Positions 18,393 through 27,478 of a DNA stretch of 64,000 nt are shown piece after piece. Below the pieces are notes generated by a model that made no database searches, was not told where the DNA came from, and saw only the letters and a program-made list of their open reading frames with translations. Location: contig CATOST010000036.1 in the NCBI GenBank assembly GCA_951812665.1, positions 1 through 64,000 of the forward strand, written 5' to 3'. Source of the stretch: an uncultured Acidobacteriota bacterium (GTDB lineage Bacteria > Acidobacteriota > UBA6911 > RPQK01 > JAJDTT01). Position 1 is the stretch's first letter, and each line of letters opens with the position of its first letter. A program made the position numbers and the translations under genes.

Positions 18393-19288
18393 CGGACGAA
18401 ATGCGCCGACGGGCCTTCGAGAGCTATATCAACTATCTGGTCGTGGAGCGGGGGCTCTCCCCCAACACGGTCGAAGCCTATCGCCGGGATCTTCTGGAGT
18501 TCTTCGCTTTCCTGGAGGAACGTGAGCTGGAGTTGAACCAGGCGGAAAGACAGGACCTGTTCGACTTTGTGCGCCGCCTGCACCAGCGGCTCTCGGTCTC
18601 CTCCATCATGCGAAAGATCGTCAGTCTTCGATCCTTCTACCGTTTTCTACTTTTGGACAGCTACGTGGAGAAGGATCCCACCGAGACCCTGGAATCGCCC
18701 AAGCTCTGGAGGAGACTGCCGGTCTATCTGGAGCCCGACCAGGTCGAACGTCTTCTGGAAGGTCCGGATCTCTCCACTCCTTACGGCCTGCGGGACCGCA
18801 CCATGCTGGAGGTTCTCTATGCCACGGGTCTGCGGGTCACGGAGCTGGTGCAGATCCGGGTCCGCGAGGTGAGTCTGGAGGCGCGCTTCTTGCGGACCAT
18901 GGGAAAAGGAAGCAAGGAGCGATTGGTTCCGCTGGGGAACGAGGCAGCAGAGTTCGTGGACGCCTATCAGCGGGAGGCAAGGCCCTATTTTCTCCACCAG
19001 CGTTTCTCGAGTCCGTTCCTCTTTCTGACCCGGCGGGGCGGACCCATGACCCGCCAGAATTTCTGGAAATTGACCCTGAAATACGGCAGGAGGGCGGGAA
19101 TCGACGGCAAGCTGAGTCCTCACGTGCTGCGTCACAGTTTTGCCACTCACCTGCTTGAAAATGGCGCCGACTTGAGGGCGGTCCAGGTGATGCTCGGACA
19201 TGCCGACATCTCCACCACCCAGATCTATACCCACGTCAGCCGGGAGCGCCTGAAGAAGGTCTACAACAGGTTCCATCCCCGGGCCTGA
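18389..19288 (+). CDS. xerD: Tyrosine recombinase XerD
   Basis: Site-specific tyrosine recombinase (299 residues, the usual XerC/XerD length) that resolves chromosome dimers at dif with a partner recombinase. The N-terminal SAM-like domain (about 8-95) is followed by the catalytic domain with the complete set Arg149 (ATGLRVTEL), Lys173 (GKGSKERLV), His245 and Arg248 (HVLRHS), His271 (LGHADIS) and nucleophile Tyr280 (TQIYTHV). The ATG at 18389 overlaps the murJ stop; an in-frame upstream extension into murJ is not used. It is assigned XerD rather than XerC by overall resemblance; a XerC partner is not in the window. Confidence 0.9.
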   Translation: MTDEMRRRAFESYINYLVVERGLSPNTVEAYRRDLLEFFAFLEERELELNQAERQDLFDFVRRLHQRLSVSSIMRKIVSLRSFYRFLLLDSYVEKDPTETLESPKLWRRLPVYLEPDQVERLLEGPDLSTPYGLRDRTMLEVLYATGLRVTELVQIRVREVSLEARFLRTMGKGSKERLVPLGNEAAEFVDAYQREARPYFLHQRFSSPFLFLTRRGGPMTRQNFWKLTLKYGRRAGIDGKLSPHVLRHSFATHLLENGADLRAVQVMLGHADISTTQIYTHVSRERLKKVYNRFHPRA

Positions 19289-19351
19289 ACCCGGCTCATG
19301 AACCACGTACCATGGGGACCACGGCATCTCGGCGCGAAAGGAATCTGAGCC

Positions 19352-19873
19352 ATGCGAACCCTCTGCTGCCAGCCCTTGAACACCTCTCTGGGCACCATTC
19401 TCCTGGCCGCCTCCGATCAGGGGCTCTGCCGGTTGCTCCTCCCCGGCGAAGCGGATTGCCCCGGATGGTTCGACCGGCATTTCGGGGGGCCGGCAGCTCC
19501 GGGATGGAACCCGGTTCTGCGGCGTGCAACGGCGCAGTTGGGGCAGTTCCTGGCGGGGGAAAGACGAGAGTTCGATCTGGAGCTGGATCTGAGGGGGACG
19601 CCGTTCCAGATTGAGGTCTGGACCCGGCTGCGATCGATCCCCTTCGGCGAGACGCGAAGCTATGGCGAGGTGGCGGCCGGGATCGGGCGTCCCGGCTCCT
19701 CTCGCGCGGTGGGTGCGGCAACGGGCCGCAACCCCCTGCCCGTGGTGGTTCCCTGCCACCGGGTTGTCGGCTCCGATGGACGCCTGGTGGGTTATGCCGG
19801 CGGTCTGGACCTGAAGCGGCTGCTGCTGGAGTTGGAAGGTATCGACGTTCCGGGTCACGCCACCGTCAGGTAG
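19352..19873 (+). CDS. ogt: Methylated-DNA--[protein]-cysteine S-methyltransferase
   Basis: Suicide DNA repair enzyme (173 residues) that moves the methyl group of O6-methylguanine or O4-methylthymine to its own cysteine. The acceptor is Cys135 in PVVVPCHRVVG, preceded by the winged-helix recognition segment (TPFQIEVWTRLRSIPFGETRSYGEVA). The N-terminal ribonuclease-H-like domain occupies residues 1-80. The single-domain form without Ada zinc-binding cysteines supports Ogt. It lies 63 bases downstream of xerD on the same strand. Confidence 0.9.
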   Translation: MRTLCCQPLNTSLGTILLAASDQGLCRLLLPGEADCPGWFDRHFGGPAAPGWNPVLRRATAQLGQFLAGERREFDLELDLRGTPFQIEVWTRLRSIPFGETRSYGEVAAGIGRPGSSRAVGAATGRNPLPVVVPCHRVVGSDGRLVGYAGGLDLKRLLLELEGIDVPGHATVR

Positions 19874-19967
19874 AGAATTCGGGACCCGAACCAAAGCTCC
19901 TGGTGCTGTTTCCGGAGCCGCGTCTGCGGGCAAGGGAAACGGTGCCGAGCCTGCCTCCAGGCCGGTG

Positions 19968-21350
19968 CTATCGCTCCTCAACGTCACGCGCCCGCGCCGG
20001 CACTGCCGGGTCATCGGTCAAGCGCCCCAACATTTCATAGATTCGAATGAGGCAATGATCCACGATCCGTTCGCCGGCGCCCGGTTCGATTCGAGCCCAG
20101 ATATTCTTGGCACCGTGGCCGCCTTCGGTGGCCGCACGAATGGTGGGAAAGTAGCTGAAAAATCCGTTCGCGTACCCCAGGAAGAAACTGTCGTCGACAG
20201 GAGACCGCTCGCGCCAGTTCATCTGGAACTCAACAAAGGGTTCGCCCGGCATCCCCATGAATGCGATTTTCTTGTTGATGAGAACGGTGGTGACGGGAAC
20301 TTGCTTCTCCGGCCTGATCTCGGGCAGATAGTACTCGCGGAGTTCCGGTTCCACACTCTTCTCAAAGGCTTTCATGTACTTTTCCAGGTCCCAGCGAAAA
20401 CCGAATGTCAGCCAGTCTTCGGAGAAATCGAGACTCGCCTCAGGGGACGGTTCGGTTTGGATCTTCCGGGCCACGCGAACGGCTTCCTGGCCTAGAGTTT
20501 CCCCACTCCACTCCATTCTTGCTACCGGATCTTCTTCAAGAGGAACGCCCGTGTAATAGGTGTCGATGTCGCCGGCGCCGCCGTTCAGGAAGAAGGCCAT
20601 GGTCTGAGGGCCGAAAGCTTCTTCCACGGTATCGCACATGACTCCAGGGAAATCGGCCGAATACTGCTTGAGGTTTGCCATCACCACCACCGGGTGGCAG
20701 GCGTAGTTCACCAGAATGGCCAAAGGCTTTTGGGTTTCAGTGTCTATGCGCAGGACTGCAACCGTGGGATCGAAGGGGGCCGTAGGAATCTTGGTCGGGT
20801 TCCTGAACATCATGGTCACGGTGCCGTCCGGGTTCAGTTTTCTCCGGTTGTGGCCGATGTAGGCCATTCCGTATCCTGTACCCAGCCAGGCCTCCGCCGC
20901 CCGCCCGTGAGCTTTTTCAGTGGCTTTTGCGATTTTCGCGACGGCCTCCTCCTGCCAGGCCACCATGCCGGTCAAGGGATGATTCTCATTGATGGGAATA
21001 ATGGGAGCGGAGTGAGTGTGGGTCGCGACCATGAGCACAAAGGAGATTCCGCTTGACTCCTTGACTTGTTGGCGCAGACGCTCCATCAAGGGTGCCTGAA
21101 AGACCCGGCAGAGATCGACCGTGATCAATGCGAGCCGTGTCTGATCAACCTCCAGCACCAGGACGCGTGCGTACAACGGATCATGGGCTCCGGTGGCCAG
21201 CGTTGTCCCGGAACCGAGCATGTATTTTCCCGGAGCCGGAGTAATGTCAACCTTGGCCGCTCCGGCTTGGAGGTTGGAGCCCCGGACCCGCGGGATCACC
21301 GTCAGGCTCAATAGAAATATACAAATGCCAAGCTTGGTCAGACTCGCCAT
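19968..21350 (-). CDS. Neutral/alkaline ceramidase-like exported protein (copy 1)
   Basis: 460-residue exported protein of the neutral/alkaline non-lysosomal ceramidase N-terminal-like family. The signal peptide is about residues 5-24. The opening QAGAAKVDITPAPG and the zinc-site-like THTHSAP block (about 111-117), ACHPVV and GGAGDIDTYY match the family, in which Zn-bound His residues support hydrolysis of an N-acyl amide. True ceramidases are longer and carry an immunoglobulin-like C-terminal domain, which this protein lacks, so the substrate may be another amide or ester. AAGGAG lies seven bases before the ATG. A paralogue is at 35151. Confidence 0.8.
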   Translation of the reverse strand: MASLTKLGICIFLLSLTVIPRVRGSNLQAGAAKVDITPAPGKYMLGSGTTLATGAHDPLYARVLVLEVDQTRLALITVDLCRVFQAPLMERLRQQVKESSGISFVLMVATHTHSAPIIPINENHPLTGMVAWQEEAVAKIAKATEKAHGRAAEAWLGTGYGMAYIGHNRRKLNPDGTVTMMFRNPTKIPTAPFDPTVAVLRIDTETQKPLAILVNYACHPVVVMANLKQYSADFPGVMCDTVEEAFGPQTMAFFLNGGAGDIDTYYTGVPLEEDPVARMEWSGETLGQEAVRVARKIQTEPSPEASLDFSEDWLTFGFRWDLEKYMKAFEKSVEPELREYYLPEIRPEKQVPVTTVLINKKIAFMGMPGEPFVEFQMNWRERSPVDDSFFLGYANGFFSYFPTIRAATEGGHGAKNIWARIEPGAGERIVDHCLIRIYEMLGRLTDDPAVPARARDVEER

Positions 21351-21480
21351 TGGATTCTCCTTGACCGTAAGCAGTTACAAATGAGACTTCGCCTCAGACC
21401 TATTAGCAGCGTATTCAAGTCTTGAAGTAAAAGAACGGCAAGACGTGAGCCTGCCGTCTTCCCCCGCGGTGAGCGGACGT

Positions 21481-22623
21481 TTATTGAGGCTTTTTTTGAA
21501 GATCACTCTCGATGGCGAGATGTTTTTCACGCCTCAGTTTTTGTTGAATCGCCTCAAAGCGCTGAAGTTCCTCCAGGGCTTTTCCCGTGTTTCCCAATTT
21601 TTTGTAGATCTGGGCCAGTTGATAGTGAGGAGCAGGTTCGTCGGGGTCCAGGGCGATCGCACGTCCAACAGCTGCTGCCGCCTCCTCCCAACGCCCCTTG
21701 CCGGCATATGCTTTCGAGAGTTCCAAAAATGCCTGCGGCATCTGGTCATTGGCCCGCAATACTTCCTTGAGATGCCGGATCGCCTCATCAAACTCCTGCT
21801 CCATGTTTCTGATAACAGCCAGATTCAGACGAGCGATTGGAAGGTCCGATTCCAATTCGAGCGCCTTTATCAGGTAGGGTCGGCCTGCTTCGTACAGTCC
21901 CTTCTCCACATAGAGAATTCCCACAGCCTGGTTGAGTCCAGCTACATTCGGATCGAGGGAAAGTGCTTTCCGGTACTCGTTCAGGGCCTCCTCCGGCCGA
22001 CCCTGGAAAACGTAGGCCTCAGCCCGCATCTGATGGGTTCGGTAGGACCCGGAGTCGAGTTCACGGAGCCGTTCGTAAGTCCTCTCGAACTCGGCAAACT
22101 TTCCGGAGTTGAGGTAGGCTTGCGCCTGCAGGTGAAGGACCTGGACATGCTTGGGATTCTTTCGGGCCACCTCAGCGAGCACGTCGATCGCTTCATCGAA
22201 ACGCTTCAAAGCCAGATAAGATCCTGCCAGGCAGAGCTGAAGGCTGATGTCCCCGGGACGAGCGGCGAGGGCCCGCCCCAGAGGACCGAGGGCTTTCTCG
22301 TATTCGTAAAGAAGATAGTAGTCGAGGCCCAGAAAAAGGTTCGCCGCGATCATTTCAGGATCGAGCTGCAAGGTTTTTTCGAAGGCCCTTGTGGCCTTTT
22401 CATATTTCCCCTGAAAGTGATGGGCAAGACCCAAACCATAAGTGGCATCGGCTCTCTCGGGCGAGAGCCTCAATATGGCCGAGTAGGCCTGCTCGGCTGA
22501 AATCCAATCCTGGCGTCTTGTTGCCTCAGAAGCCTGTTGGTAGTATTGCTCAAGTCGTTGCTGCCGGGCTGGAGCCTGAAGACCTGAAAACAAGAGCCCC
22601 GAGAGCAAGAGGCCGACCAGCAT
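21481..22623 (-). CDS. Exported TPR protein
   Basis: 380-residue protein with an N-terminal hydrophobic signal (about 1-18) and at least eight consecutive 34-residue tetratricopeptide repeats filling residues 30-355, for instance ISAEQAYSAILRLSPERADA and EEAAAAVGRAIALDPDEPAP. TPR arrays mediate protein-protein contacts; no catalytic domain is present. It is probably periplasmic. It lies 130 bases upstream of the ceramidase-like gene on the same strand, but whether they share a promoter is unclear. Confidence 0.85.
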   Translation of the reverse strand: MLVGLLLSGLLFSGLQAPARQQRLEQYYQQASEATRRQDWISAEQAYSAILRLSPERADATYGLGLAHHFQGKYEKATRAFEKTLQLDPEMIAANLFLGLDYYLLYEYEKALGPLGRALAARPGDISLQLCLAGSYLALKRFDEAIDVLAEVARKNPKHVQVLHLQAQAYLNSGKFAEFERTYERLRELDSGSYRTHQMRAEAYVFQGRPEEALNEYRKALSLDPNVAGLNQAVGILYVEKGLYEAGRPYLIKALELESDLPIARLNLAVIRNMEQEFDEAIRHLKEVLRANDQMPQAFLELSKAYAGKGRWEEAAAAVGRAIALDPDEPAPHYQLAQIYKKLGNTGKALEELQRFEAIQQKLRREKHLAIESDLQKKPQ

Positions 22624-22805
22624 CGCAGGCAGAATCTACCAAGGCGGCCAACTGGCAGTCAATCGGGCCTACGTCTGTGCTCATCACCGGAAGATCTTAT
22701 CTCCTGACCCGGCAGAGCCGGAACCAAGTTTTCTTTGCCGGAACGGCGGCGTTCCAGGCGCCGACTCTTCATCTGGCCCCATCTTCCTCCGTTTTGGACC
22801 GAAGA

Positions 22806-22830
22806 GGGCGCCCACAAGGGGCGCCCCTAC
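22806..22830. repeat. REP-like palindromic repeat
   Basis: Palindromic 25-base unit reading GGGCGCCCACAAGG plus GGCGCCCCTAC. It closely matches units in the 34.9-35.0 kb intergenic region: core CCACAAGGGG.GCCCCTAC with variable stem bases. Such short GC palindromes are typical REP-type intergenic repeats. Confidence 0.7.
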
Positions 22831-22845
22831 CAATTGTTCTTCGTC

Positions 22846-24885
22846 ATGGATTCAAGCGATAGAGACTGCTCCCATTCTCAATACCAGGTGAAAATCCTCT
22901 ACACGCGCGTGCCGATGCGCGACGGGGTGGAGCTGGGGGTGAAAATTACACGGCCGGACGCGGAAGGGCGTTTCCCGGGAATCCTGGAATACAATCCGTA
23001 CCGTCGCCTAAAAAAGCCCTTGGCCGATTATCGAGAGGAGTATCCCCCCATCGTCCCATACCTGGCCCAGCGCGGATATGTCATCGTCCAATTCGACGTG
23101 CGTGGTACGGGCAATTCCAGCGGATGGACCAAGGACATTTACTCCGCAGAAGAGAGGCAGGACGGGTACGACATGGTGGAGTGGACCGCTGCCCAGCCCT
23201 GGTGCAACGGCAATGTGGGGATGCTCGGGAAATCCTACAGTGCAGTGGTTCAGTGGCAAGTAGCGGTGCAGGCTCCCCCCCATCTGAAAGCCATCATAGT
23301 GCGGTCGGCCAATGACAATGTCTATACGGAGTGGACCTATCCGGGAGGTGTCCTACGCCCCTACATGTTCGATAGCTACTCCGCCTTGATGAACGCCTAC
23401 AATTTCTCGCCTCCTGAACCGGATCTCGTAGGAGAGAAATGGAGCGAGATCTGGCAACAGCGTCTGGAAAACAGCGAACCCTGGGGCATCGGATACATTT
23501 CGAATCAACTGGACGGTCCCTATTGGCAGGACCGGTCGCTATCGACGAACTACGGCGCGGTCCAGTGTGCCGTTTTCGTAATTTCAGGGTGGTCTGACTG
23601 CTATCCCACGGCGCTGCTGCGTGCCTTCTCAAAGCTGGAGGTTCCCCACAAGCGAGCGCTGGTGGGACCCTGGGGGCACTGGTATGGAGAAGAAAAATGC
23701 GCCGTCCCCGGCCCCAGGATTGATACCCGCCTCCTTTACCTGAAGTGGTTCGACCACTGGCTCAAAGGGATTGACAACGGGGTGATGGACGAGCCGCCCG
23801 TCACGTTTTTCGTCAAGCGGTACAGCCCCCCGTCTGCGCGCATGCCCCTCGAAGAGAAGGGCTTCTGGCGATCGGAGCGAGAGTGGCCGATCGCCCGGAC
23901 CCGGCGCACGCCCCTCTACTTTCACTCCCACGGGAAGCTGAGCCGAGAGCCTTGCGAGGCGGCCGTTGAGGAGCGAGACGAGTACCCTTACGACCCTGCT
24001 GTGGGAATCACCTCCGGGATGCACTGGGGGGGAGGCATCCTGCCTTGGGGAATGCCCATTGACCAGCGCTTGGACGAGGCCTGTTCGGTGACCTATACAA
24101 CGCCTCCATTGGAAGAAGATCTGGAGGTGACGGGGACCGCCACGGCTGTCCTCTACATCTCCTCCACGGCCGAGGTGGCCTACTTTCGGGTCAAGCTTAT
24201 CGATGTGGCGCCGGACGGCACTTCCAAACTGGTTCGCTATGGAGGTCTGAATGCCACCCACCGCGATTCCCACATCGAACCCGAGCCCCTTACACCCGGG
24301 CAAGTGTATGAACTCAGGATTGACCTGGAGACGATGTCCTATATTTTCGGGACCGGTCACCGGATCCGTTTGGCCATTGCCAGTGCCGACATCCAGAATG
24401 CCTGGCCCACGGCCGAACCGGCCGTCAATACGATCCATCGAGGCAGCCGCTATCCGTCACGTATCGTTTTGCCGGTGATCCCTGAGCAGAATGCAGAGCT
24501 GCCCCAACCCGATTTCGTGCAATTGCCCAATGCCGACCCGCAAGACTTGTCCAGACCGGAGGAATACTCCATCACCCACGACCTTGTGAATCAGGAGGCA
24601 ATTTTTCGCATCGCACCGGTGCATGTGCCCGAATCGGCTGATTTCGACCTGCAACAGCATTCCAGCCTCACCGTTTCCTCGGTCAATCCCGCAGAGGCGG
24701 TGCTGAAGGCCTATTGCGCCTATACTCTCAAGCAGGCGGGTTCAGACATACGAATAGAGTCCAATGAGCTGACCACCAGTAATGCATCGGCTTTTCGCCA
24801 CCTGGTGCAGTTGACGATAACGGTCGATGGGAAGCTTCACTTCAACAAGAGCTGGTCTCATGCGGTGCCGCGACTCTTGAACTGA
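22846..24885 (+). CDS. CocE/NonD family hydrolase (copy 1)
   Basis: 679-residue serine hydrolase of the X-Pro dipeptidyl-peptidase/cocaine-esterase family. The alpha/beta-hydrolase domain (about 15-350) has the nucleophile Ser130 in GKSYSA, the oxyanion-related DVRGTGNSSG and the catalytic His in VGPWGHWYGE; a C-terminal jelly-roll domain (about 420-600) follows. It should hydrolyse esters or amides with acyl specificity set by the C-terminal domain. No signal peptide is visible with this start, so it is probably cytoplasmic. The start is not secured by a ribosome binding site; an upstream in-frame ATG at 22735 would place a REP-like repeat inside the gene and is rejected. Confidence 0.8.
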   Translation: MDSSDRDCSHSQYQVKILYTRVPMRDGVELGVKITRPDAEGRFPGILEYNPYRRLKKPLADYREEYPPIVPYLAQRGYVIVQFDVRGTGNSSGWTKDIYSAEERQDGYDMVEWTAAQPWCNGNVGMLGKSYSAVVQWQVAVQAPPHLKAIIVRSANDNVYTEWTYPGGVLRPYMFDSYSALMNAYNFSPPEPDLVGEKWSEIWQQRLENSEPWGIGYISNQLDGPYWQDRSLSTNYGAVQCAVFVISGWSDCYPTALLRAFSKLEVPHKRALVGPWGHWYGEEKCAVPGPRIDTRLLYLKWFDHWLKGIDNGVMDEPPVTFFVKRYSPPSARMPLEEKGFWRSEREWPIARTRRTPLYFHSHGKLSREPCEAAVEERDEYPYDPAVGITSGMHWGGGILPWGMPIDQRLDEACSVTYTTPPLEEDLEVTGTATAVLYISSTAEVAYFRVKLIDVAPDGTSKLVRYGGLNATHRDSHIEPEPLTPGQVYELRIDLETMSYIFGTGHRIRLAIASADIQNAWPTAEPAVNTIHRGSRYPSRIVLPVIPEQNAELPQPDFVQLPNADPQDLSRPEEYSITHDLVNQEAIFRIAPVHVPESADFDLQQHSSLTVSSVNPAEAVLKAYCAYTLKQAGSDIRIESNELTTSNASAFRHLVQLTITVDGKLHFNKSWSHAVPRLLN

Positions 24886-24923
24886 TTGCGCCCGGGCAAG
24901 CCCGACTCGAGCAGAAGGACGGG

Positions 24924-24953
24924 AAAAGGGGACAGTTTGATGGGTCCCCTTTT
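24924..24953. terminator. Bidirectional rho-independent terminator
   Basis: Perfect 10-base stem AAAAGGGGAC (24924-24933) with GTCCCCTTTT (24944-24953) and a 10-base loop. A- and T-tracts on the two sides allow it to end both the converging CocE-like gene and the beta-propeller gene whose stop codon it touches. Confidence 0.85.
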
Positions 24954-25874
24954 TCAAAAGCCCTCGGAATGGCGAATGGCCCAGATCCAGGTGGCTGCCT
25001 CTTTTCCTCCGACCAGCCCATCCCAGGTGGAGTTCAGAAACAGAGTCCGGCCATCGTAGCCCAGCCAGGGACAGGTGTCGGTTCCGGGAGTGTTGATCCG
25101 CGGGCCCAGGTTCCGCAGGGGAGTCCATTGGGCGTTGATTTTTCTGCTGATGTAGAGATCCACACTTTCGCTTGGAGAATCATTCCTCCGCAATGGAAGG
25201 ATGATCGTAGTTTCGTCGGAACTGAGAGCCACGTCGTTTTCGTCGCCGGCGCTGTTGACGACGGGTCCCAGGTTGACGGGCTCTCCCCACTGTTCCCAGC
25301 CGGAGCCGAGACGATCGCTGTAGTAGACATCAAACCCCCCGTGCCCTCCGGACCGATTGCTGGAGAAGTACAGTCTTCTCAGGTCCTTGGAGAGCAGGGC
25401 TCCGAATTGGACCGTGTCCGGAAGGCTGACGGGCGGACCCAGCAACTTGCCCTTGGACCAGGAGCCGTCTCGGAAATGGGAGATGTAGACGCCGGAGGAC
25501 CTGCTGAAATCGTCGCTGCGCAGGAAAACCATAACGGTTCCGTCAGCCGACAGCTTGGCATCGGCTTCGTGGGACCCGGTGTTGATCTGCGGGCCCGCAT
25601 TGAAAGGTACGGACCAACGCCCATTCTGCAGTCGCGAGAACCAGATATCGAGCCTTCCCAGACCCTCCGGATGGTCCACTTGAAAGGCCAATAGCCTCCC
25701 ATCTTCAGTGCCACTGGCACAAAAGGGTTTGGCGTCTTTTTCGAGCGGGATCGAAAGCCTGGTTATGGACAGCTCTTCGTCCTGGCCTTGAGCAGTTGTT
25801 TCCAGGCTCAGCACCTGCAAGGCGACCAATCCCGGTGTGATCGCGGCCGAGCAAAGCAATCGCAAATACGGCAT
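24954..25874 (-). CDS. Exported PD40-type beta-propeller protein
   Basis: 306-residue exported protein with PD40/WD40-like repeats related to TolB. The best repeat is LYFSSNRSGGHGGFDVYYSD, the FSSDRPGGxGGxD motif of the family. The signal peptide spans about residues 3-28 from the chosen ATG. That start has AAGGGGGG seven bases upstream; an in-frame TTG at 25919 would add a non-hydrophobic leader. It is last in an apparent minus-strand operon after the CRTAC1 protein and the TPR protein, 49 bases downstream of the latter. It probably binds other envelope proteins or a ligand; no enzymatic residues are evident. Confidence 0.8.
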   Translation of the reverse strand: MPYLRLLCSAAITPGLVALQVLSLETTAQGQDEELSITRLSIPLEKDAKPFCASGTEDGRLLAFQVDHPEGLGRLDIWFSRLQNGRWSVPFNAGPQINTGSHEADAKLSADGTVMVFLRSDDFSRSSGVYISHFRDGSWSKGKLLGPPVSLPDTVQFGALLSKDLRRLYFSSNRSGGHGGFDVYYSDRLGSGWEQWGEPVNLGPVVNSAGDENDVALSSDETTIILPLRRNDSPSESVDLYISRKINAQWTPLRNLGPRINTPGTDTCPWLGYDGRTLFLNSTWDGLVGGKEAATWIWAIRHSEGF

Positions 25875-25923
25875 CCAATGGCCCCCCTTCTCGATCCGAG
25901 GAATTTTCTCCGATTTCAACGCC

Positions 25924-27441
25924 TCAGTGGCGGGAATACTTGGCCTTTGCCTTCAGTTCTTCGAACCTCCTCAGATGTTCTTCCGCCTTCTGGTGCTGCT
26001 GGAGCCTCTTATGGAGGAGCCCGAGACGATAGTGGACTTCCTCCTCCAGCGGTTGGAGTTTGGAACTGAGCTCGTATTCCCGGCTGGCCTCCTCCAGTCT
26101 TCCGTGTCTTTCCAGCACCTTTCCCAGGATGAAACGGCAGGCGGCATCGTTGCCATCGACTGCGACGCCTCGCTGTGCCATTGCCAGCGCCGGCTCGAGC
26201 TGGTTGTGGCGTTCCAGCGCGGTGGCATAGACATAATAGAGGAAAGGATCTTGGGAATTGAGACTCAGAGCCTGACCGTAAGCCTGTAGCGCCTCGTCGT
26301 AGGCGCCCAACTCCAGGAGGCTGTTTCCCAGGGCAAGATAGGCGGCATAAAAATCGGGTCTGATCTTCACTGCCGACGCCGAGGCGTCTCGCGCCTCCTC
26401 GAAACGATTTGCGGCATGATGACTCCGGGCCTGGGCCAGAAGCAGATCCGGGTCATCCGGGAAACGGGCGACTGCATATCTGAGCAGGTCCCTGGCCAGC
26501 GGAAACAGGTTCTCTTGCAGCAACTCCATTGAAATATCGTAGAGAAACTTCGGTTCGCGGCCCGTCGCAGGCATTCCCCGCTTGAGGGTATTGGAAGCCT
26601 CCGCCTCTAAACCCTGCTTCAGATAGGCGGCGCTCAGGAGTCCATAGAGCTTGAGGGGCGTCTTCGTTGCGCTGTGGGTGTACGGTTCCAGAAGCTGCAC
26701 GACTCGTGCATAATTCGCCTCCAGGTAGCAGGCATAGGCCAGCCAATGGTTCACCGAAAACGAGGACTCCCGCCGCCGAACCAGTTCGAACTGGGCAATG
26801 GCTTCGGAAGCCAGACCCCGTTCCAGCATCCACGCCCCCACGCGCTTGTGGATGACGGTATCGCGCGGCAGGATCTGCCTGAGTCGAGAAGCCAAGGGGG
26901 TCGCCTCACGTGTCCGTCCCAGGTCGAGGTAGATTTCGACCAGGTAGACGAGTATCGCGGGATCATCCGGTTTCAGACGATGAGCACGTTCGAGAGTCGC
27001 CAGGGCGCGGGGCAAGTTGGCGATCCTGAGGTAAAGCAGGCCCAGGTTGTAGAAGGCGGAGGCCCTGCCGGGGTCCAGCTTGGTCACTTGCTCAAACTGT
27101 TCGATCGCCTTCTCCTGGTTGTCCAGACGCAGGTAGGTGACGCCCAGGTTGCTGTGGGCTCTCAAATCTCCCGGCTTCAACTCGAGAACACGCTCGAATT
27201 CGCGCACGGCTTCGGCATAGCGCTTCATTCTCGAATAGACCATGCCCAGACCACCGTGCAGGGAGGGTTCATTGGGGTACGTGTCGAGCAGAGCCCGGAA
27301 GGCTTTTTCCGCTGCTGCGAGTTTGCCTTCCTGGAGCAGGCGAAAAGCCTGCTGCGGACTCTGCCCGGCAACCTCGCTCTGCAGGAATAGAACCACCACC
27401 AGGATTGTCAGTAGACGAGGACCCGGGATGCAGAGTGCCAT
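25924..27441 (-). CDS. Exported TPR protein of the CRTAC1 operon
   Basis: 505-residue protein with an N-terminal signal segment (about residues 9-28) followed by more than a dozen TPR units over residues 30-495, e.g. GDLRAHSNLGVTYLRLDN and DPAILVYLVEIYLDLGR. The start ATG at 27441 is the one that places the signal peptide at the N terminus; a GAGGGG lies about ten bases upstream. It begins 37 bases after the CRTAC1 gene and ends 49 bases before the PD40 gene, so the three are likely one operon. In the 11.9-14.2 kb protein a similar helical region is fused to FG-GAP repeats, which supports a physical partnership here. Confidence 0.85.
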   Translation of the reverse strand: MALCIPGPRLLTILVVVLFLQSEVAGQSPQQAFRLLQEGKLAAAEKAFRALLDTYPNEPSLHGGLGMVYSRMKRYAEAVREFERVLELKPGDLRAHSNLGVTYLRLDNQEKAIEQFEQVTKLDPGRASAFYNLGLLYLRIANLPRALATLERAHRLKPDDPAILVYLVEIYLDLGRTREATPLASRLRQILPRDTVIHKRVGAWMLERGLASEAIAQFELVRRRESSFSVNHWLAYACYLEANYARVVQLLEPYTHSATKTPLKLYGLLSAAYLKQGLEAEASNTLKRGMPATGREPKFLYDISMELLQENLFPLARDLLRYAVARFPDDPDLLLAQARSHHAANRFEEARDASASAVKIRPDFYAAYLALGNSLLELGAYDEALQAYGQALSLNSQDPFLYYVYATALERHNQLEPALAMAQRGVAVDGNDAACRFILGKVLERHGRLEEASREYELSSKLQPLEEEVHYRLGLLHKRLQQHQKAEEHLRRFEELKAKAKYSRH

Positions 27442-27478
27442 GCGCAACGTGCCCCTCTTCAGGCGCAAAGTGCCGGCC

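Noticed and set aside
18647..20014. Long antisense frame (455 codons) across xerD and ogt
   Set aside because: It covers two genes with intact catalytic motifs on the other strand and translates to Arg/Pro/Gln-rich sequence with no signal or domain.
22735..22845. Upstream in-frame ATG of the CocE-like gene
   Set aside because: It would place a REP-like repeat within the coding region and adds a basic stretch unlike homologues.
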